Assembly: GCF_000444875.1 (NCBI RefSeq)
Contig: NC_021985.1
Span: 2,108,001-2,172,000, forward strand
DNA: 64,000 nucleotides
Direction of reading: 5' to 3'
Source: Streptomyces collinus Tu 365
GTDB lineage: Bacteria > Actinomycetota > Actinomycetes > Streptomycetales > Streptomycetaceae
In this document: piece by piece, positions 43,348 to 54,663 of the stretch
How positions within the stretch are numbered: position 1 is the stretch's first letter
Layout of the letters: each line of letters begins with the position of its first letter
Made by a program: the position numbers and the translations under genes
Notes under the pieces: generated by a model
The model's input: only the letters and a program-made list of their open reading frames with translations
The model's database searches: none
What the model was told of the DNA's origin: nothing

Positions 43348-44519
43348 TCGGCGTGACACCGGGCGAGCACCTCCCTGGCGAGCTGGCGGTAGGCGGCGGC
43401 ACCCACGGAGTTGGAGGCGTACGTGGTGATCGGCTCACCGGCGACCGTGGTCTCCGGGAAGCGGACGGTGCGCCCGATGACCGTGTGGTAGACGTGGTCG
43501 TCGAACGCCTCGACGACACGCGCGAGCACCTCACGGCTGTGCACGGTGCGCGAGTCGTACATCGTGGCGAGGATGCCGTCCAGTTCCAGCTCGGGGTTGA
43601 GCCGCTCCTGGACCTTCTCGATCGTCTCGGTCAGCAGAGCCACACCGCGCAGCGCGAAGAACTCGCACTCCAGCGGCACGATCACCTTGTGCGCGGCCGT
43701 CAGCGCGTTGACGGTGAGCAGGCCGAGCGAGGGCTGGCAGTCGATGACGATGTAGTCGTAGTCGTCCATCAGGGGCTTCAGGGCCCGCTGCAGCGTCGAC
43801 TCGCGGGCGACCTCGGAGACCAGCTGGACCTCGGCGGCCGACAGGTCGATGTTGGAGGGCAGCAGGTCCATGTTGGGGACCGCGGTCTTCAGCAGGACCT
43901 CGTCGGCCGACATGCCCCGCTCCATGAGCAGGTTGTAGACCGTGAGGTCGAGCTCCATCGGGTTGACACCGAGACCCACCGACAGCGCGCCCTGCGGATC
44001 GAAGTCCACGAGCAGCACGCGCCGGCCGTACTCCGCGAGCGCGGCACCCAGGTTGATGGTCGACGTCGTCTTGCCGACGCCGCCCTTCTGGTTGCACATC
44101 GCGATGATCTTCGCGGGGCCGTGGTCGGTCAGCGGGCCCGGGATCGGGAAGTACGGCAGCGGGCGCCCGGTCGGGCCGACGCGCTCACGGCGCTGGCGGG
44201 CCGCGTCGGGCGCGAGCGTGGCCGCGTACTCCGGATCGGGCTCGTACTCGGCGTCGGGGTCGTAGAAGTGCCCCTCGGGCAGTTCGTCGTAGTCGGCGAA
44301 GTGGTTGTGGGGCGCGCCACTTCCGTCGCCGGCCATGGCGTTCACGTGATGGCCATCCATGCTCTGGTGTGCTGTCCGGACCGTCTTCGGCCCGGGACTC
44401 TGGTGGGCTGCGAAGGTGCGCACTGCGACGGAGCCGACAGCCTCGAATCCCGCGGAGCCCTGGCCCCGTACAGGCATTCCTGGTTGACCACCCCCGGGAG
44501 AAAATGTCGACTCATTCAC
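43344..44519 (-). CDS. ParA/Soj-like ATPase, 391 aa
   Basis: Deviant Walker A CNQKGGVGKTTSTINLG with the ParA signature lysine, LLVDFDPQGALSVGLG, and YIVIDCQPSLGLLTVNAL. About 125 residues before the ATPase domain form a unique N-terminal region with a His-rich patch. It is not the oriC parAB ParA, which sits beside parB; here its partner is the next gene and scpAB. GTG 44519 follows a perfect AAGGAGGT at slightly long spacing. Likely dynamic DNA- or cargo-positioning ATPase. Confidence 0.88.
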   Translation of the reverse strand: MNESTFSPGGGQPGMPVRGQGSAGFEAVGSVAVRTFAAHQSPGPKTVRTAHQSMDGHHVNAMAGDGSGAPHNHFADYDELPEGHFYDPDAEYEPDPEYAATLAPDAARQRRERVGPTGRPLPYFPIPGPLTDHGPAKIIAMCNQKGGVGKTTSTINLGAALAEYGRRVLLVDFDPQGALSVGLGVNPMELDLTVYNLLMERGMSADEVLLKTAVPNMDLLPSNIDLSAAEVQLVSEVARESTLQRALKPLMDDYDYIVIDCQPSLGLLTVNALTAAHKVIVPLECEFFALRGVALLTETIEKVQERLNPELELDGILATMYDSRTVHSREVLARVVEAFDDHVYHTVIGRTVRFPETTVAGEPITTYASNSVGAAAYRQLAREVLARCHAE

Positions 44520-44891
44520 AAGTCGTCTTACCTCCTTGGTGACCAGGAAACTTCTAGACAAGGTCAGCGTGGCACCATGCCGACGGTTGGCGACTCTATG
44601 GCGTGTCGGCGGTCCGCAGCAACACAATCCGCCGGACCCGGCAGGATGTGTCGGCAATGAAACATCCCGCTGTCAAGGGCGTAAGGCCGTCGCACAGCAG
44701 GTTTCACCGGTGTGCGAATCGGTCGAAGGGTTACGTTCGAGGCGAGTTGACCGAGAGCCGCAAAGTGACCATACACACATCCGGCCGGACCTTGTCGGGC
44801 AAGGTCCGGCCGGGTGTGTGTCGTTGACGAACCGTGTTGACGAATCGCCTTTTGGCTGCCGGTGACTTAGCGACTCACCAGGCAGGACGGC
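44520..44891. other. 372-bp intergenic region between ald and the ParA-like gene
   Basis: Holds the ald terminator (44774-44820) and the promoter of the ParA-scpAB operon, with an A+T-richer stretch near 44540-44580. No other gene seen. Confidence 0.6.
44774..44820. terminator. ald terminator
   Basis: CACACATCCGGCCGGACCTT(G) at 44774-44794 pairs over 21 bp, with one G-T wobble, to 44800-44820 around a TCGGG loop. It is 72 bp past the ald stop. Confidence 0.9.
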
Positions 44892-46007
44892 TCAGCCGAG
44901 CAGCGACTCGAGCTCCACGTGCTCCAGGCCGTGGGCCTCGGCGACCTCCTTGTAAACGACCTTGCCGTCATGGGTGTTGAGACCCTTGGCGAGGGCGGGG
45001 TCGCGGCGCAGCGCCTCGACCCAGCCGTTGTTGGCGACGGAGACGATGTACGGCAGCGTCGCGTTGGTGAGGGCGTTGGTGGAGGTGTTGGGCACACCGC
45101 CGGGCATGTTGGCCACGCAGTAGAAGACCGAGTTGTGGACCACGAAGGTCGGCTCGGCGTGCGTGGTGGGACGGGAGTCCTCGAAGCAGCCGCCCTGGTC
45201 GATCGCGATGTCGACAAGGACACTTCCGGGCTTCATGCGGGCCACCATCTCGTTGGTGACCAGCTTCGGGGCCTTGGCGCCCGGGATGAGGACCGCGCCG
45301 ATGACGAGGTCGGCGTCGAGGACGGCCTTCTCCAGCTCGAAGGAGTTGGACATGATCGCCTTGACCTTCGAACCGAAGATCTTGTCGGCCTCGCGCAGCT
45401 TGTTGATGTCGCGGTCGAGCAGGGTCACGTCGAAGCCCATGCCGACGGCGATCTGGGTGGCGTTCCAGCCGGAGACACCGCCACCGATGACGACGGCCTT
45501 GGCCGGGGTCACGCCCGGGACGCCGCCCGGCAGCACGCCGCGGCCGCCGGCCGCGCGCATCAGGTGGTAGGCGCCGACCTGCGGGGCCAGCCGGCCCGCG
45601 ACCTCGGACATCGGGGCGAGCAGCGGCAGCGCGCGGTTCGGCAGCTCGACGGTCTCGTAGGCGATGGCCGTGGTGCCGGACTCGATGAGCGCGTCCGTGC
45701 ACTCCCTGGAGGCGGCCAGGTGCAGGTAGGTGAAGAGGATCTGGTCCTTGCGGAGGCGGTGGTACTCCTCCGCGATGGGCTCCTTGACCTTCAGCACCAG
45801 GTCGGCGGCGGCCCACACCTCGTCGGCGGTGTCGAGGATCCCGGCACCTGCGGAGACGTACTCCTCGTCCGTGATGGAGGAGCCGAGGCCGGCGCCCCGC
45901 TCGACGACGACCTGGTGGCCGTTGCGCACCAGCTCGTGCACACCGGCGGGGGTGATGGCCACCCGGAACTCGTTGTTCTTGACCTCGCGGGGGATGCCGA
46001 CCTTCAC
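44892..46007 (-). CDS. ald: alanine dehydrogenase, 371 aa
   Basis: N-terminus MKVGIPREVKNNEFRVAITP with the catalytic-site Arg and Lys regions (YLHLAASRE, LAPMSEVAGRLAPQ), NAD-binding VIGGGVSGWNATQIAVGMG and PGAKAPKLV are diagnostic. It oxidatively deaminates L-alanine to pyruvate with NAD. GTG 46007 gives the usual 371 aa; GTG 46016 adds three residues but sits too close to AAGGA. Monocistronic, with a strong terminator. Confidence 0.95.
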   Translation of the reverse strand: MKVGIPREVKNNEFRVAITPAGVHELVRNGHQVVVERGAGLGSSITDEEYVSAGAGILDTADEVWAAADLVLKVKEPIAEEYHRLRKDQILFTYLHLAASRECTDALIESGTTAIAYETVELPNRALPLLAPMSEVAGRLAPQVGAYHLMRAAGGRGVLPGGVPGVTPAKAVVIGGGVSGWNATQIAVGMGFDVTLLDRDINKLREADKIFGSKVKAIMSNSFELEKAVLDADLVIGAVLIPGAKAPKLVTNEMVARMKPGSVLVDIAIDQGGCFEDSRPTTHAEPTFVVHNSVFYCVANMPGGVPNTSTNALTNATLPYIVSVANNGWVEALRRDPALAKGLNTHDGKVVYKEVAEAHGLEHVELESLLG

Positions 46008-46153
46008 GTCGATCACGGTCCTTGGCTCAGAGGGTATGGGGGTGCATTACAGACGTACCCAGACATGCGGCGGCATACCGGGAGACACCGCCGGAGAACG
46101 AGCGGCAGAGCCAGTTTAATGAAGGTGTTCCGGCTGTCTAGCCTTTCATTGCA

Positions 46154-48220
46154 TCAATCTTCTTCGGATGCGGTACGGATTTCGCAGGCCGTAGCGTCCT
46201 GTTCCGGGCTGGAGTCGTCCTCCGGACCTTCCTCACCCAGCATGCGCTCGGCCGCCGCCCGGTGCAGGTGGGCGGATGTGGGGTCGCCGAGCCGGTCCAG
46301 GGTGTCGGCCAGCCGGAGCTGCAGCGCGGCCTGCAACCGGACGTCCTCGGCACGCCGCGCCCACTCCACCGCCTCCTGGCAGGTCCGCAGTGATTCGGTG
46401 GGCCGGCCCGCGTACTCCTGCACCCGGGCCACCTCGCTCAACGCCCTTGCGTGCCCGGCCACATCGCCGTTCTTGCGGTACCCGGCGGCGGCCGCCCGCC
46501 AGTTCCTGAGCGCCTCGCCGTAGCGGCCCGCGTAGGTGTGCGCGGTGGCGATGCGGCCGTAGAGCCGGGCGGCCTCCGGGCGCTCGCCCCGGGCCAGCCG
46601 TTCGGCGAGCGCCCGGCCGAACCAGTCGGCGGCCCGGTCGTAGTCCCCCAGCTCCTGGTGCGCGCCTCCTACGGATTCCATCGCGCGGCCGGTCGCGTAC
46701 GGGTCGTTCGCCTCGCGTCCGGCGTCCAGCGCGGCCCGGTAGCGGGCCAGCGCGGCCCGGGTGCGGCCGGTCTGGGCGTCCAGATCGCCCAGGTTCAGCA
46801 GGGCGGCGGCCTTCTCCCGGTGCAGTCCGCGCCGCTCGGCGACGTCCAGGACCAGACCGTGCACCCCGTACAGGTCGGCCGCGGCCGCCTGGGTGCCGAC
46901 GTGCGCGGCCATGGCCCTGACCAGCTGGGACATCAGCCTGCGCGCGAGGGTGTCCAGCTCCCCGTCGGCCACGGCCAGGCGGACGGCGGCCAGCAGGGCG
47001 GGCCTGCGGACCCGGAGCCAGTCGGCGGCCGCGCGGGGCGTGGGGAAGCGCAGCGCCCGGGGCATCTCCTGGAGCTTCTCCCGGGCCTGCGGGCTGTCCG
47101 TCTCGGTGATCAGCCGGCACGACTGCAGCAGCCGTACGGTCCGCTCCAGCATCCGGGCGGTGGCGAGCTGCAGCTCCGCCGGGCGCTCCAGGCTCGCGGC
47201 GAGGGAGCGCATCAGGGGGTGCAGGCAGCCGGGGACCTCGTACTCGGGCAGCGGGGAGTCGACCGCGCGCAGCAGGCCGAGGGCGACGAAGTCGTCCAGG
47301 GCCGCGCGCGCGGAACCCACCGAGCAGCCGGCCAGGGCCGAGGCGGTGTGCGGGTCGACGAGGCCGGCCGGGGCGAGGTGGAGCAGGCGCAGCGTCCGGG
47401 CGGCCTGGCCGGGGAGCTGGTCGTGCACGAGCCGGAAGATCCGGGCCAGCGGGCCGGCGTCGGCGCCGTCCTCCCGGTCGGCGTGCATCCGTTTGGCGAG
47501 GTCGGAGACGGCCGCCTGGGGCCGGGAGGCGAGCCAGCCGCCGGCCAGGGTGAGCGCGGCGGGCCGGCCCTGGCAGGCCTCCGCCAGGCTCTCGGCGGAG
47601 CGCGGGTCGACGGTGATGCGGACGGAGCCGGTGTGGCGGGTGAGGAGTTCCACCGCGGACTTGGTGTCGAGGCCGCCCAGGGTGCAGGGGCGGACGTCCG
47701 TGATGCCGGTGAGCGGCCCGCCGGAGACGGCGACCGCGAGGCAGTCGGGGGCGTCCGGCAGCAGCGCGTCGACCTGTTCGGCGCCGGCCGCGTCGTCCAG
47801 CAGGAGCAGGGCCCGCCGGCCGGCGAGCGCGGCGCGCAGCGCCTCGGTCAAGTCGTCCTCCGCGGCCCCGGCGGGGGCCCGCACGCCCAGGGCGGCGAGC
47901 AGTTCGCGTGCGGTGTGCTCGACGGGTACGGGGGTGCCGTCGGGCTCGCTGAGCCGGGCCCGCAGCACTCCGTCGGGGTAACGCTCGGCTACCTGCCGGG
48001 CGAGTTCCGCGGCGAGCGCGGTCCGGCCGGAGCCGGGTGAGCCCGCGATCAGGAGCACGCGCGCGCGGGGTGCCTTGCGGCCGGACAGGGTGTCCAGGCC
48101 CGCGCGCTCGATGTCGGCGCGCAGCTCCTTCAACTCCCGCGTGCGGCCGAGGAAATGGTCCTCCGCGGGCCCGGGCGCGGACAGCCGCGCTCCGTCCGTG
48201 TCCACCGCCTGATCCGCCAC
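46154..48220 (-). CDS. NB-ARC-like ATPase with TPR repeats, 688 aa
   Basis: An AfsR/NB-ARC-type nucleotide-binding domain (about 20-330) begins FLGRTRELKELRADIE. The Walker A sequence is GSPGSGRT, with Arg instead of the usual Lys; Walker B is RALLLLDDAAG. From about 450 to 660 there are TPR repeats (ALLNLGDLDAQTGRTRAALA, GRAMESVGGAHQELGDYDRA, ...). No SARP DNA-binding domain is present, so it is a signalling or scaffold protein rather than a SARP activator. GTG 48220 has GGGAG at proper distance; GTG 48229 is possible. Partner unknown. Confidence 0.8.
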   Translation of the reverse strand: MADQAVDTDGARLSAPGPAEDHFLGRTRELKELRADIERAGLDTLSGRKAPRARVLLIAGSPGSGRTALAAELARQVAERYPDGVLRARLSEPDGTPVPVEHTARELLAALGVRAPAGAAEDDLTEALRAALAGRRALLLLDDAAGAEQVDALLPDAPDCLAVAVSGGPLTGITDVRPCTLGGLDTKSAVELLTRHTGSVRITVDPRSAESLAEACQGRPAALTLAGGWLASRPQAAVSDLAKRMHADREDGADAGPLARIFRLVHDQLPGQAARTLRLLHLAPAGLVDPHTASALAGCSVGSARAALDDFVALGLLRAVDSPLPEYEVPGCLHPLMRSLAASLERPAELQLATARMLERTVRLLQSCRLITETDSPQAREKLQEMPRALRFPTPRAAADWLRVRRPALLAAVRLAVADGELDTLARRLMSQLVRAMAAHVGTQAAAADLYGVHGLVLDVAERRGLHREKAAALLNLGDLDAQTGRTRAALARYRAALDAGREANDPYATGRAMESVGGAHQELGDYDRAADWFGRALAERLARGERPEAARLYGRIATAHTYAGRYGEALRNWRAAAAGYRKNGDVAGHARALSEVARVQEYAGRPTESLRTCQEAVEWARRAEDVRLQAALQLRLADTLDRLGDPTSAHLHRAAAERMLGEEGPEDDSSPEQDATACEIRTASEED

Positions 48221-48381
48221 GGGCCACACTCCCGTCCCACCGCACGCGCAACCCCGCCGGGTCTTCCCGGTACGGGCGTTTCCAGAGCCTAGTTCACGCT
48301 CTGCGACGTTCCGGGAGGAGCGCGGCGGGCAGGTCGCCCGATCGGATCAGGCGATGGTCACACCAACGGGCGCGGGTGGCG

Positions 48382-49008
48382 TCAGGACGCGAAGGGGCGG
48401 GCGGGCCAGGGCGCGTCGGCCGGGCGCAGGGCGTCCTCGCCGTCCCCGCCGCGGGCGGCCACCAGGGAGAGGACTCCGACCACCAGGCAGTTGTTGTGGA
48501 CGTCCCCGGCGAGCACCCGGCGCACCAGTTCGTCGACCGGCACGCGCGCGTGCTCCATGTCGGTCTCCTCGTGCTCCGCCTCGAAGCGCGCTCCCTCGGC
48601 CTCCGACAGATCGCGGGCGAGGAAGATCCGCACGGCCTCGTCGCAGCCGCCGGGGGTGGTGTAGACGTCGGTCAGCACCCGCCAGTCCTCGGCCTTGACG
48701 TGCGCCTCCTCGTACAGCTCGCGCTGGGCGGCGTGCAGCGGGTTCTCGCCGGGCACGTCCAGCAGGCCGGCCGGGATCTCCCACAGCTTGTGCCGTACGG
48801 GGTGGCGGTACTGGTTGATGAGCAGGACCCGGTCCTCCTCGTCCAGGGCGAGGACGGCGACCGAGCCGGGGTGGACCTGGTAGTCACGGCGGACCACGGA
48901 GCCGTCGGGCATGACGACGTCGTCCGTGCGCACGGAGGTCTTGTTGCCCGTGAAGGGGGTCTCCGTCGCGCGGATCTCCCACTCCTCGGGGGTGTCCTTG
49001 ATCGTCAT
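48382..49008 (-). CDS. NUDIX hydrolase, ADP-ribose pyrophosphatase type, 208 aa
   Basis: The NUDIX box is in AGLLDVPGENPLHAAQREL plus YEEAHV, with the E-x7-RE-LxEE core intact and one extra residue after the first Gly. TPGGCDEAVRIFLARDL downstream is typical of ADP-ribose pyrophosphatases, which hydrolyse ADP-ribose to AMP and ribose-5-phosphate. ATG 49008 follows GAAGGACAGG. It follows pyrG by 115 bp, an order also found in mycobacteria. Confidence 0.88.
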   Translation of the reverse strand: MTIKDTPEEWEIRATETPFTGNKTSVRTDDVVMPDGSVVRRDYQVHPGSVAVLALDEEDRVLLINQYRHPVRHKLWEIPAGLLDVPGENPLHAAQRELYEEAHVKAEDWRVLTDVYTTPGGCDEAVRIFLARDLSEAEGARFEAEHEETDMEHARVPVDELVRRVLAGDVHNNCLVVGVLSLVAARGGDGEDALRPADAPWPARPFAS

Positions 49009-49123
49009 GCCCTGTCCTTCCACACGCGCAGGCGAGAATCCGGCCCGGTACGGGGTCCGGGGTACGAAAGCCGGGGTGCCCACCGTCGAAGGCGCGCACC
49101 CCGGCCACCGTACAACCGGTGTG

Positions 49124-50773
<1,650 letters not shown>

Positions 50774-51308
50774 GGCCAAGAGGGGGCTCCCGTGGTCGCT
50801 GGCTGTCGTGCGGGGCGGCTGCCGGATCCCGGATGCTTCCGGGGGCGCCGTCGCTGCGGTTCGGGGGTTTGTCTCCCACCGGTCCACGGGCTACCAGCGT
50901 AACAGCGCCTGACCGGGATGGCTTCCGGCCACGCTCCGCTTCCGGCCCGACACGCGACGCCCGGCACACGCGCCGTCACCCCACGCGTCGGTCACATGGT
51001 CATCACCGCCCGCTCACTCGTTCGGCCCACACAGGTTGCCCGGAGCGGCACGCGGATCATCTACGTGCGTCGTATCCTGCTCGGACATTCGCTGCCGAGC
51101 CCGGCCGGAAACGACGGCACACCCCCGCCACCATCAGCCGGAACAACGAGAGCGCGGCAGTTCGTTGAGCAAGGACTGTCGTTTTGCCTCAGGGCTCGGC
51201 GGGCTGCTTTGCTTCACCGCTCAACGACGCACAACAACGACACCCTTGACCGCACTAGCGACAGCCCCCCTGCGCGGGGGTGACGTGGCCGTTCGACTGG
51301 AGTTGCAC
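50774..51308. other. 535-bp divergent region between pyrG and the GH15 gene
   Basis: No open frame here has a credible start. The segment 51110-51260 is less G+C-rich and includes TTGACC at 51246, a possible -35 for the GH15 gene. No hairpin or riboswitch recognised. Confidence 0.5.
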
Positions 51309-53111
51309 GTGGCCGGGCGCATCGAAGACTACGCACTCATCGGAGACATGCAGACCGCTGCCCTGGTCTGCCGGGACGGCACAGTCGACTGGCTGTGCCT
51401 GCCCCGCTTCGACTCGCATGCCATCTTCGCCGGCCTGCTGGGCACCGAGGAGCACGGCTTCTGGCGGCTCGGCCCGGCGCACGCGGCCGACTCCCCGCCG
51501 CCCACCGCGGCGCGGCGCACCTACCGCGGCGACTCGCTGATCCTGGAGTCGGAGTGGGACACCCCGCGCGGCACCGTCCGCGTGACGGATTTCATGCCTC
51601 CGCGTGACGGCGCCCCGCAGCTCATCCGGATCGTCGAGGGCGTCACCGGCCGGGTGCCGATGCGCTCCGCCCTGCGGATGCGGTTCTCGTACGGCCGGGT
51701 CGTGCCGTGGGTGCACAAGCACGAGGGCCGGACCGTGGCCGTCGCCGGCCCCGACTCCGTGTGGTTCGACACCGAGGCGGAGACCTACGGGAAGTCGCTG
51801 ACGACCTACGCCGACTTCACGGTCGCCCCCGGTGACCGGATCGCGTTCACCATCTCGTGGCAGCCCTCGCACAAGGAGCCGCCGCCGCTGCCGGAGCCGG
51901 AGACCTCGCTGGAGGCGACCGAGGACTTCTGGCGCGAGTGGGTCGAGCACTGCACCTACCACGGGCCCTACCGCGAGGCCGTGGTCCGTTCCCTGATCAC
52001 CCTGAAGGCGCTGACGTACGCCCCCACCGGCGGCATCGTCGCGGCCCCCACCACCTCGCTGCCCGAGGACATCGGCGGCGTGCGCAACTGGGACTACCGC
52101 TACACCTGGCTGCGGGACGCGGCGATCACCCTGTCCTCGCTGCTGCGCACCGGCTACCGCGAGGAGGCCCGCGCCTGGCGCGAGTGGCTGCTGCGGGCGG
52201 TCGCGGGCGACCCGGAGAACCTGCAGATCATGTACGGCATCGCGGGCGAGCGCGAGCTGGGCGAGGCCGAGCTGGACTGGCTGCCGGGCTACGAGGGATC
52301 GGCCCCGGTGCGGGTCGGCAACGGCGCGGCGCACCAGCTCCAGCTCGACGTGTACGGCGAGGTCACCGAGGCCCTGCACCTGGCCCATATGACCGGCCTG
52401 GCGCGCAACGACTACGCCTCGCTGCTCCAGCTGAAGCTGATCCGCTACCTGGAGGACCACTGGCAGGAGCCGGACGAGGGCATCTGGGAGGTGCGCGGGC
52501 CGCGCCGGCACTTCGTGCACTCCAAGGTGATGGCCTGGGTGGCGGTGGACCGCACCATCAAGCTGATCCAGTCCGGTGACGCGGACGGCCCGCTGGAGCG
52601 CTGGAAGGAACTGCGCGACGACATCCACCGGGACGTGTGCGAGAAGGGCTACGACAAGGAGCGCAACACCTTCACCCAGTCCTACGGCTCCCGGGAGCTG
52701 GACGCCTCGCTGCTGCTGATCCCGCAGATGGGCTTCCTGCCGCCGGACGACAAGCGGGTGATCGGCACGATCGAGGCGATCCAGCGTGAGCTGTCGACCA
52801 CGGACGGGTTCATCCTGCGCTACCCGACGGAGGGCCAGGACGAGGGCGTCGACGGCCTGCCGGGCGACGAGGGCGCCTTCCTGGCCTGCTCCTTCTGGAT
52901 GGCGGACGACCTGGCGATGATCGGCCGGGTGGACGAGGCCCGCAAGCTGTTCGAGAAGCTCCTGGCGCTGCGCAACGACCTCGGTCTGCTCGCCGAGGAG
53001 TGGGACCCCAGGCTGCAGCGCCAGGTCGGCAACTTCCCGCAGGCCTTCAGCCACGTGCCGCTGATCGACACCGCGCTGCGGCTGACGGCGTCGGGGGCGT
53101 ACGGCGGCTAG
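51309..53111 (+). CDS. GH15-family glucoamylase/trehalase-like enzyme, 600 aa
   Basis: N-terminal beta-sandwich (IEDYALIGDMQTAALVCRDG, CLPRFDSHAIF) followed by an (alpha/alpha)6 barrel with NWDYRYTWLRDA, the general acid Glu in EGIWEVRGPRRHF, and the general base Glu in LGLLAEEWDP. No signal peptide, so it is intracellular; actinobacterial members of this type include trehalases. It may release glucose from trehalose or maltooligosaccharides. GTG 51309 has GGAG 6 bases upstream; GTG 51285 is an alternative. Confidence 0.88.
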   Translation: MAGRIEDYALIGDMQTAALVCRDGTVDWLCLPRFDSHAIFAGLLGTEEHGFWRLGPAHAADSPPPTAARRTYRGDSLILESEWDTPRGTVRVTDFMPPRDGAPQLIRIVEGVTGRVPMRSALRMRFSYGRVVPWVHKHEGRTVAVAGPDSVWFDTEAETYGKSLTTYADFTVAPGDRIAFTISWQPSHKEPPPLPEPETSLEATEDFWREWVEHCTYHGPYREAVVRSLITLKALTYAPTGGIVAAPTTSLPEDIGGVRNWDYRYTWLRDAAITLSSLLRTGYREEARAWREWLLRAVAGDPENLQIMYGIAGERELGEAELDWLPGYEGSAPVRVGNGAAHQLQLDVYGEVTEALHLAHMTGLARNDYASLLQLKLIRYLEDHWQEPDEGIWEVRGPRRHFVHSKVMAWVAVDRTIKLIQSGDADGPLERWKELRDDIHRDVCEKGYDKERNTFTQSYGSRELDASLLLIPQMGFLPPDDKRVIGTIEAIQRELSTTDGFILRYPTEGQDEGVDGLPGDEGAFLACSFWMADDLAMIGRVDEARKLFEKLLALRNDLGLLAEEWDPRLQRQVGNFPQAFSHVPLIDTALRLTASGAYGG

Positions 53112-53194
53112 CGGGGAACGGGTTGCCCGCGCTGCGGAGTGCCCGCGCCTAGGCTGGGACCGGACACATCCCCCGTTCCGGAAAGGGGGCGGCC

Positions 53195-54577
53195 ATGGCT
53201 TCCCCTTCGAAGGCGGGCGCGGCCCTCGAAGCGCTCCGCGAGGATCTGGTCGGCGACGTGTTGGCCCCCGGGGACATGGGCTACGACGAGGCCCGCGAGG
53301 TCTTCAACGCCATGATCGACCGGCGCCCCGCCGTGATCGCCCAGTGCGCGGACGCCACCGACGTGGTCCGCGCGGTGCGGTTCGCCCGGGACCTCGACCT
53401 GCCGATCGCGGTGCGCGGCGGCGGGCACGGCGTCGCCGGGACGGCCCTGGGCGACGGAGCGCTGGTGGTCGACCTGCGCCGGATGCGTCAGGTGACCGTC
53501 GACCCGGCGGCCGAGGCGGTACGGGTCGGGGGCGGCGCCACGATGGGCCACCTGGACCGGGCCACCCAGCGGCACGGTCTCGCGACCACCGGCTGCCGGG
53601 CCTCCACGACCGGCGTGGGCGGCTTCGTCCTCGGCGGCGGCACCGGCTGGCTCGACCGCACCTTCGGCCTCGCCGTCGACAACCTCCTCGGTGTGGAGCT
53701 GGTGACCGCCGACGCGGAGCGGGTGCACGCCAACGCCGACGAGAACCCCGAGCTGTTCTGGGCCCTGCACGGCGGCGGCGGCAACTTCGGCGTCGCCACG
53801 GCGATCACCCTGGAGCTCCACGAACTCCCCGAGTTCGCCGTCGCCCTGCTGCTGTTCGAGCCGCAGTACGGCCAGGACGTGGTCCGCGTCTTCCGCGAGA
53901 TCATCGGCAGCGGCCCGGACGAGGTGAGCGGCGCGGTGCTGTACCTGACCGGCCCGCCCGAGGAGTTCGTCCCGCCGGAGCAGGTGGGCAAGCTGGTGTG
54001 CGCCGCGCTGCTGACCTACGCGGGCGGCGAGGACGACCTCCGCAAGCTCGCCCAGCCGCTGCTGGCGCTGCCGCACGAGGCGGCGCTGGTCGGCGACATG
54101 CCCTACGTGGACCTGCAGTGCATGCTGGACGCTCCGCCCGGCCGGCGGAACCACTGGTCCGCGGAGTACCTCACCGGCCTGCCCGACGAGGCCGTGGACG
54201 CCTTCTGCGGCCGCGCCGGGACCATGCCGGTGCCGACCTCCACCCAGCACCTGCTGTTCCCGCAGGGAGGCGCGATCGCGGCCGGTCCGCACGCGTACCC
54301 GGTCCCCTACCGGGACGCCGCCTGGGCGGTCCACCCCTTCGCCGTCTGGGCGGACCCGGCCGACGACGAGCGGGCCGTCGCCTGGGTGCGGGAGGTGCGC
54401 GCGGCCGTCCGGGCGTGGAGCACGGGTGCGGTGTACCTGAACTTCATCGGCGAGGAGGGCGGCGAGCGGGTGCGCGCGGGGCTGGGCGCCGGGAACCTGC
54501 TGCGGCTGGAGAAGGTCAAGCGCCGGTACGACCCCGACAACGTCTTCCGCTTCAACCACAACATCCGTCCGGTCTAG
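53195..54577 (+). CDS. FAD-linked oxidoreductase with BBE-type C-terminus, 460 aa
   Basis: PCMH-type FAD-binding domain (about 40-220): LPIAVRGGGHGVAGTALGDG with the His that can bind FAD covalently, and TGVGGFVLGGGTGWLDRTFG. The C-terminus YDPDNVFRFNHNIRPV is the berberine-bridge-enzyme end. The Cys needed for double FAD attachment is replaced, so FAD is held by one bond at most. It oxidises a small molecule or sugar. AAAGGGGG precedes the ATG. Possibly controlled by the PucR gene 86 bp downstream. Confidence 0.87.
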   Translation: MASPSKAGAALEALREDLVGDVLAPGDMGYDEAREVFNAMIDRRPAVIAQCADATDVVRAVRFARDLDLPIAVRGGGHGVAGTALGDGALVVDLRRMRQVTVDPAAEAVRVGGGATMGHLDRATQRHGLATTGCRASTTGVGGFVLGGGTGWLDRTFGLAVDNLLGVELVTADAERVHANADENPELFWALHGGGGNFGVATAITLELHELPEFAVALLLFEPQYGQDVVRVFREIIGSGPDEVSGAVLYLTGPPEEFVPPEQVGKLVCAALLTYAGGEDDLRKLAQPLLALPHEAALVGDMPYVDLQCMLDAPPGRRNHWSAEYLTGLPDEAVDAFCGRAGTMPVPTSTQHLLFPQGGAIAAGPHAYPVPYRDAAWAVHPFAVWADPADDERAVAWVREVRAAVRAWSTGAVYLNFIGEEGGERVRAGLGAGNLLRLEKVKRRYDPDNVFRFNHNIRPV

Positions 54578-54663
54578 GTCGCGGACACGGCCTGGGCCGC
54601 GCACCCGGCCCGGCCGGCGTCCCGATCTGTCGTCCGTGCGTTCGCGCAGGTAGCGTCCGCTGC

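Noticed and set aside
48382..49083. Longer NUDIX protein starting at 49083
   Set aside because: The extra N-terminal residues lack family similarity, and ATG 49008 has a good ribosome-binding site.
53195..54577. Bicovalently flavinylated berberine-bridge enzyme
   Set aside because: The His for FAD attachment is present but the Cys of the second site (as in GxCPTVG) is replaced, so double attachment is not supported.
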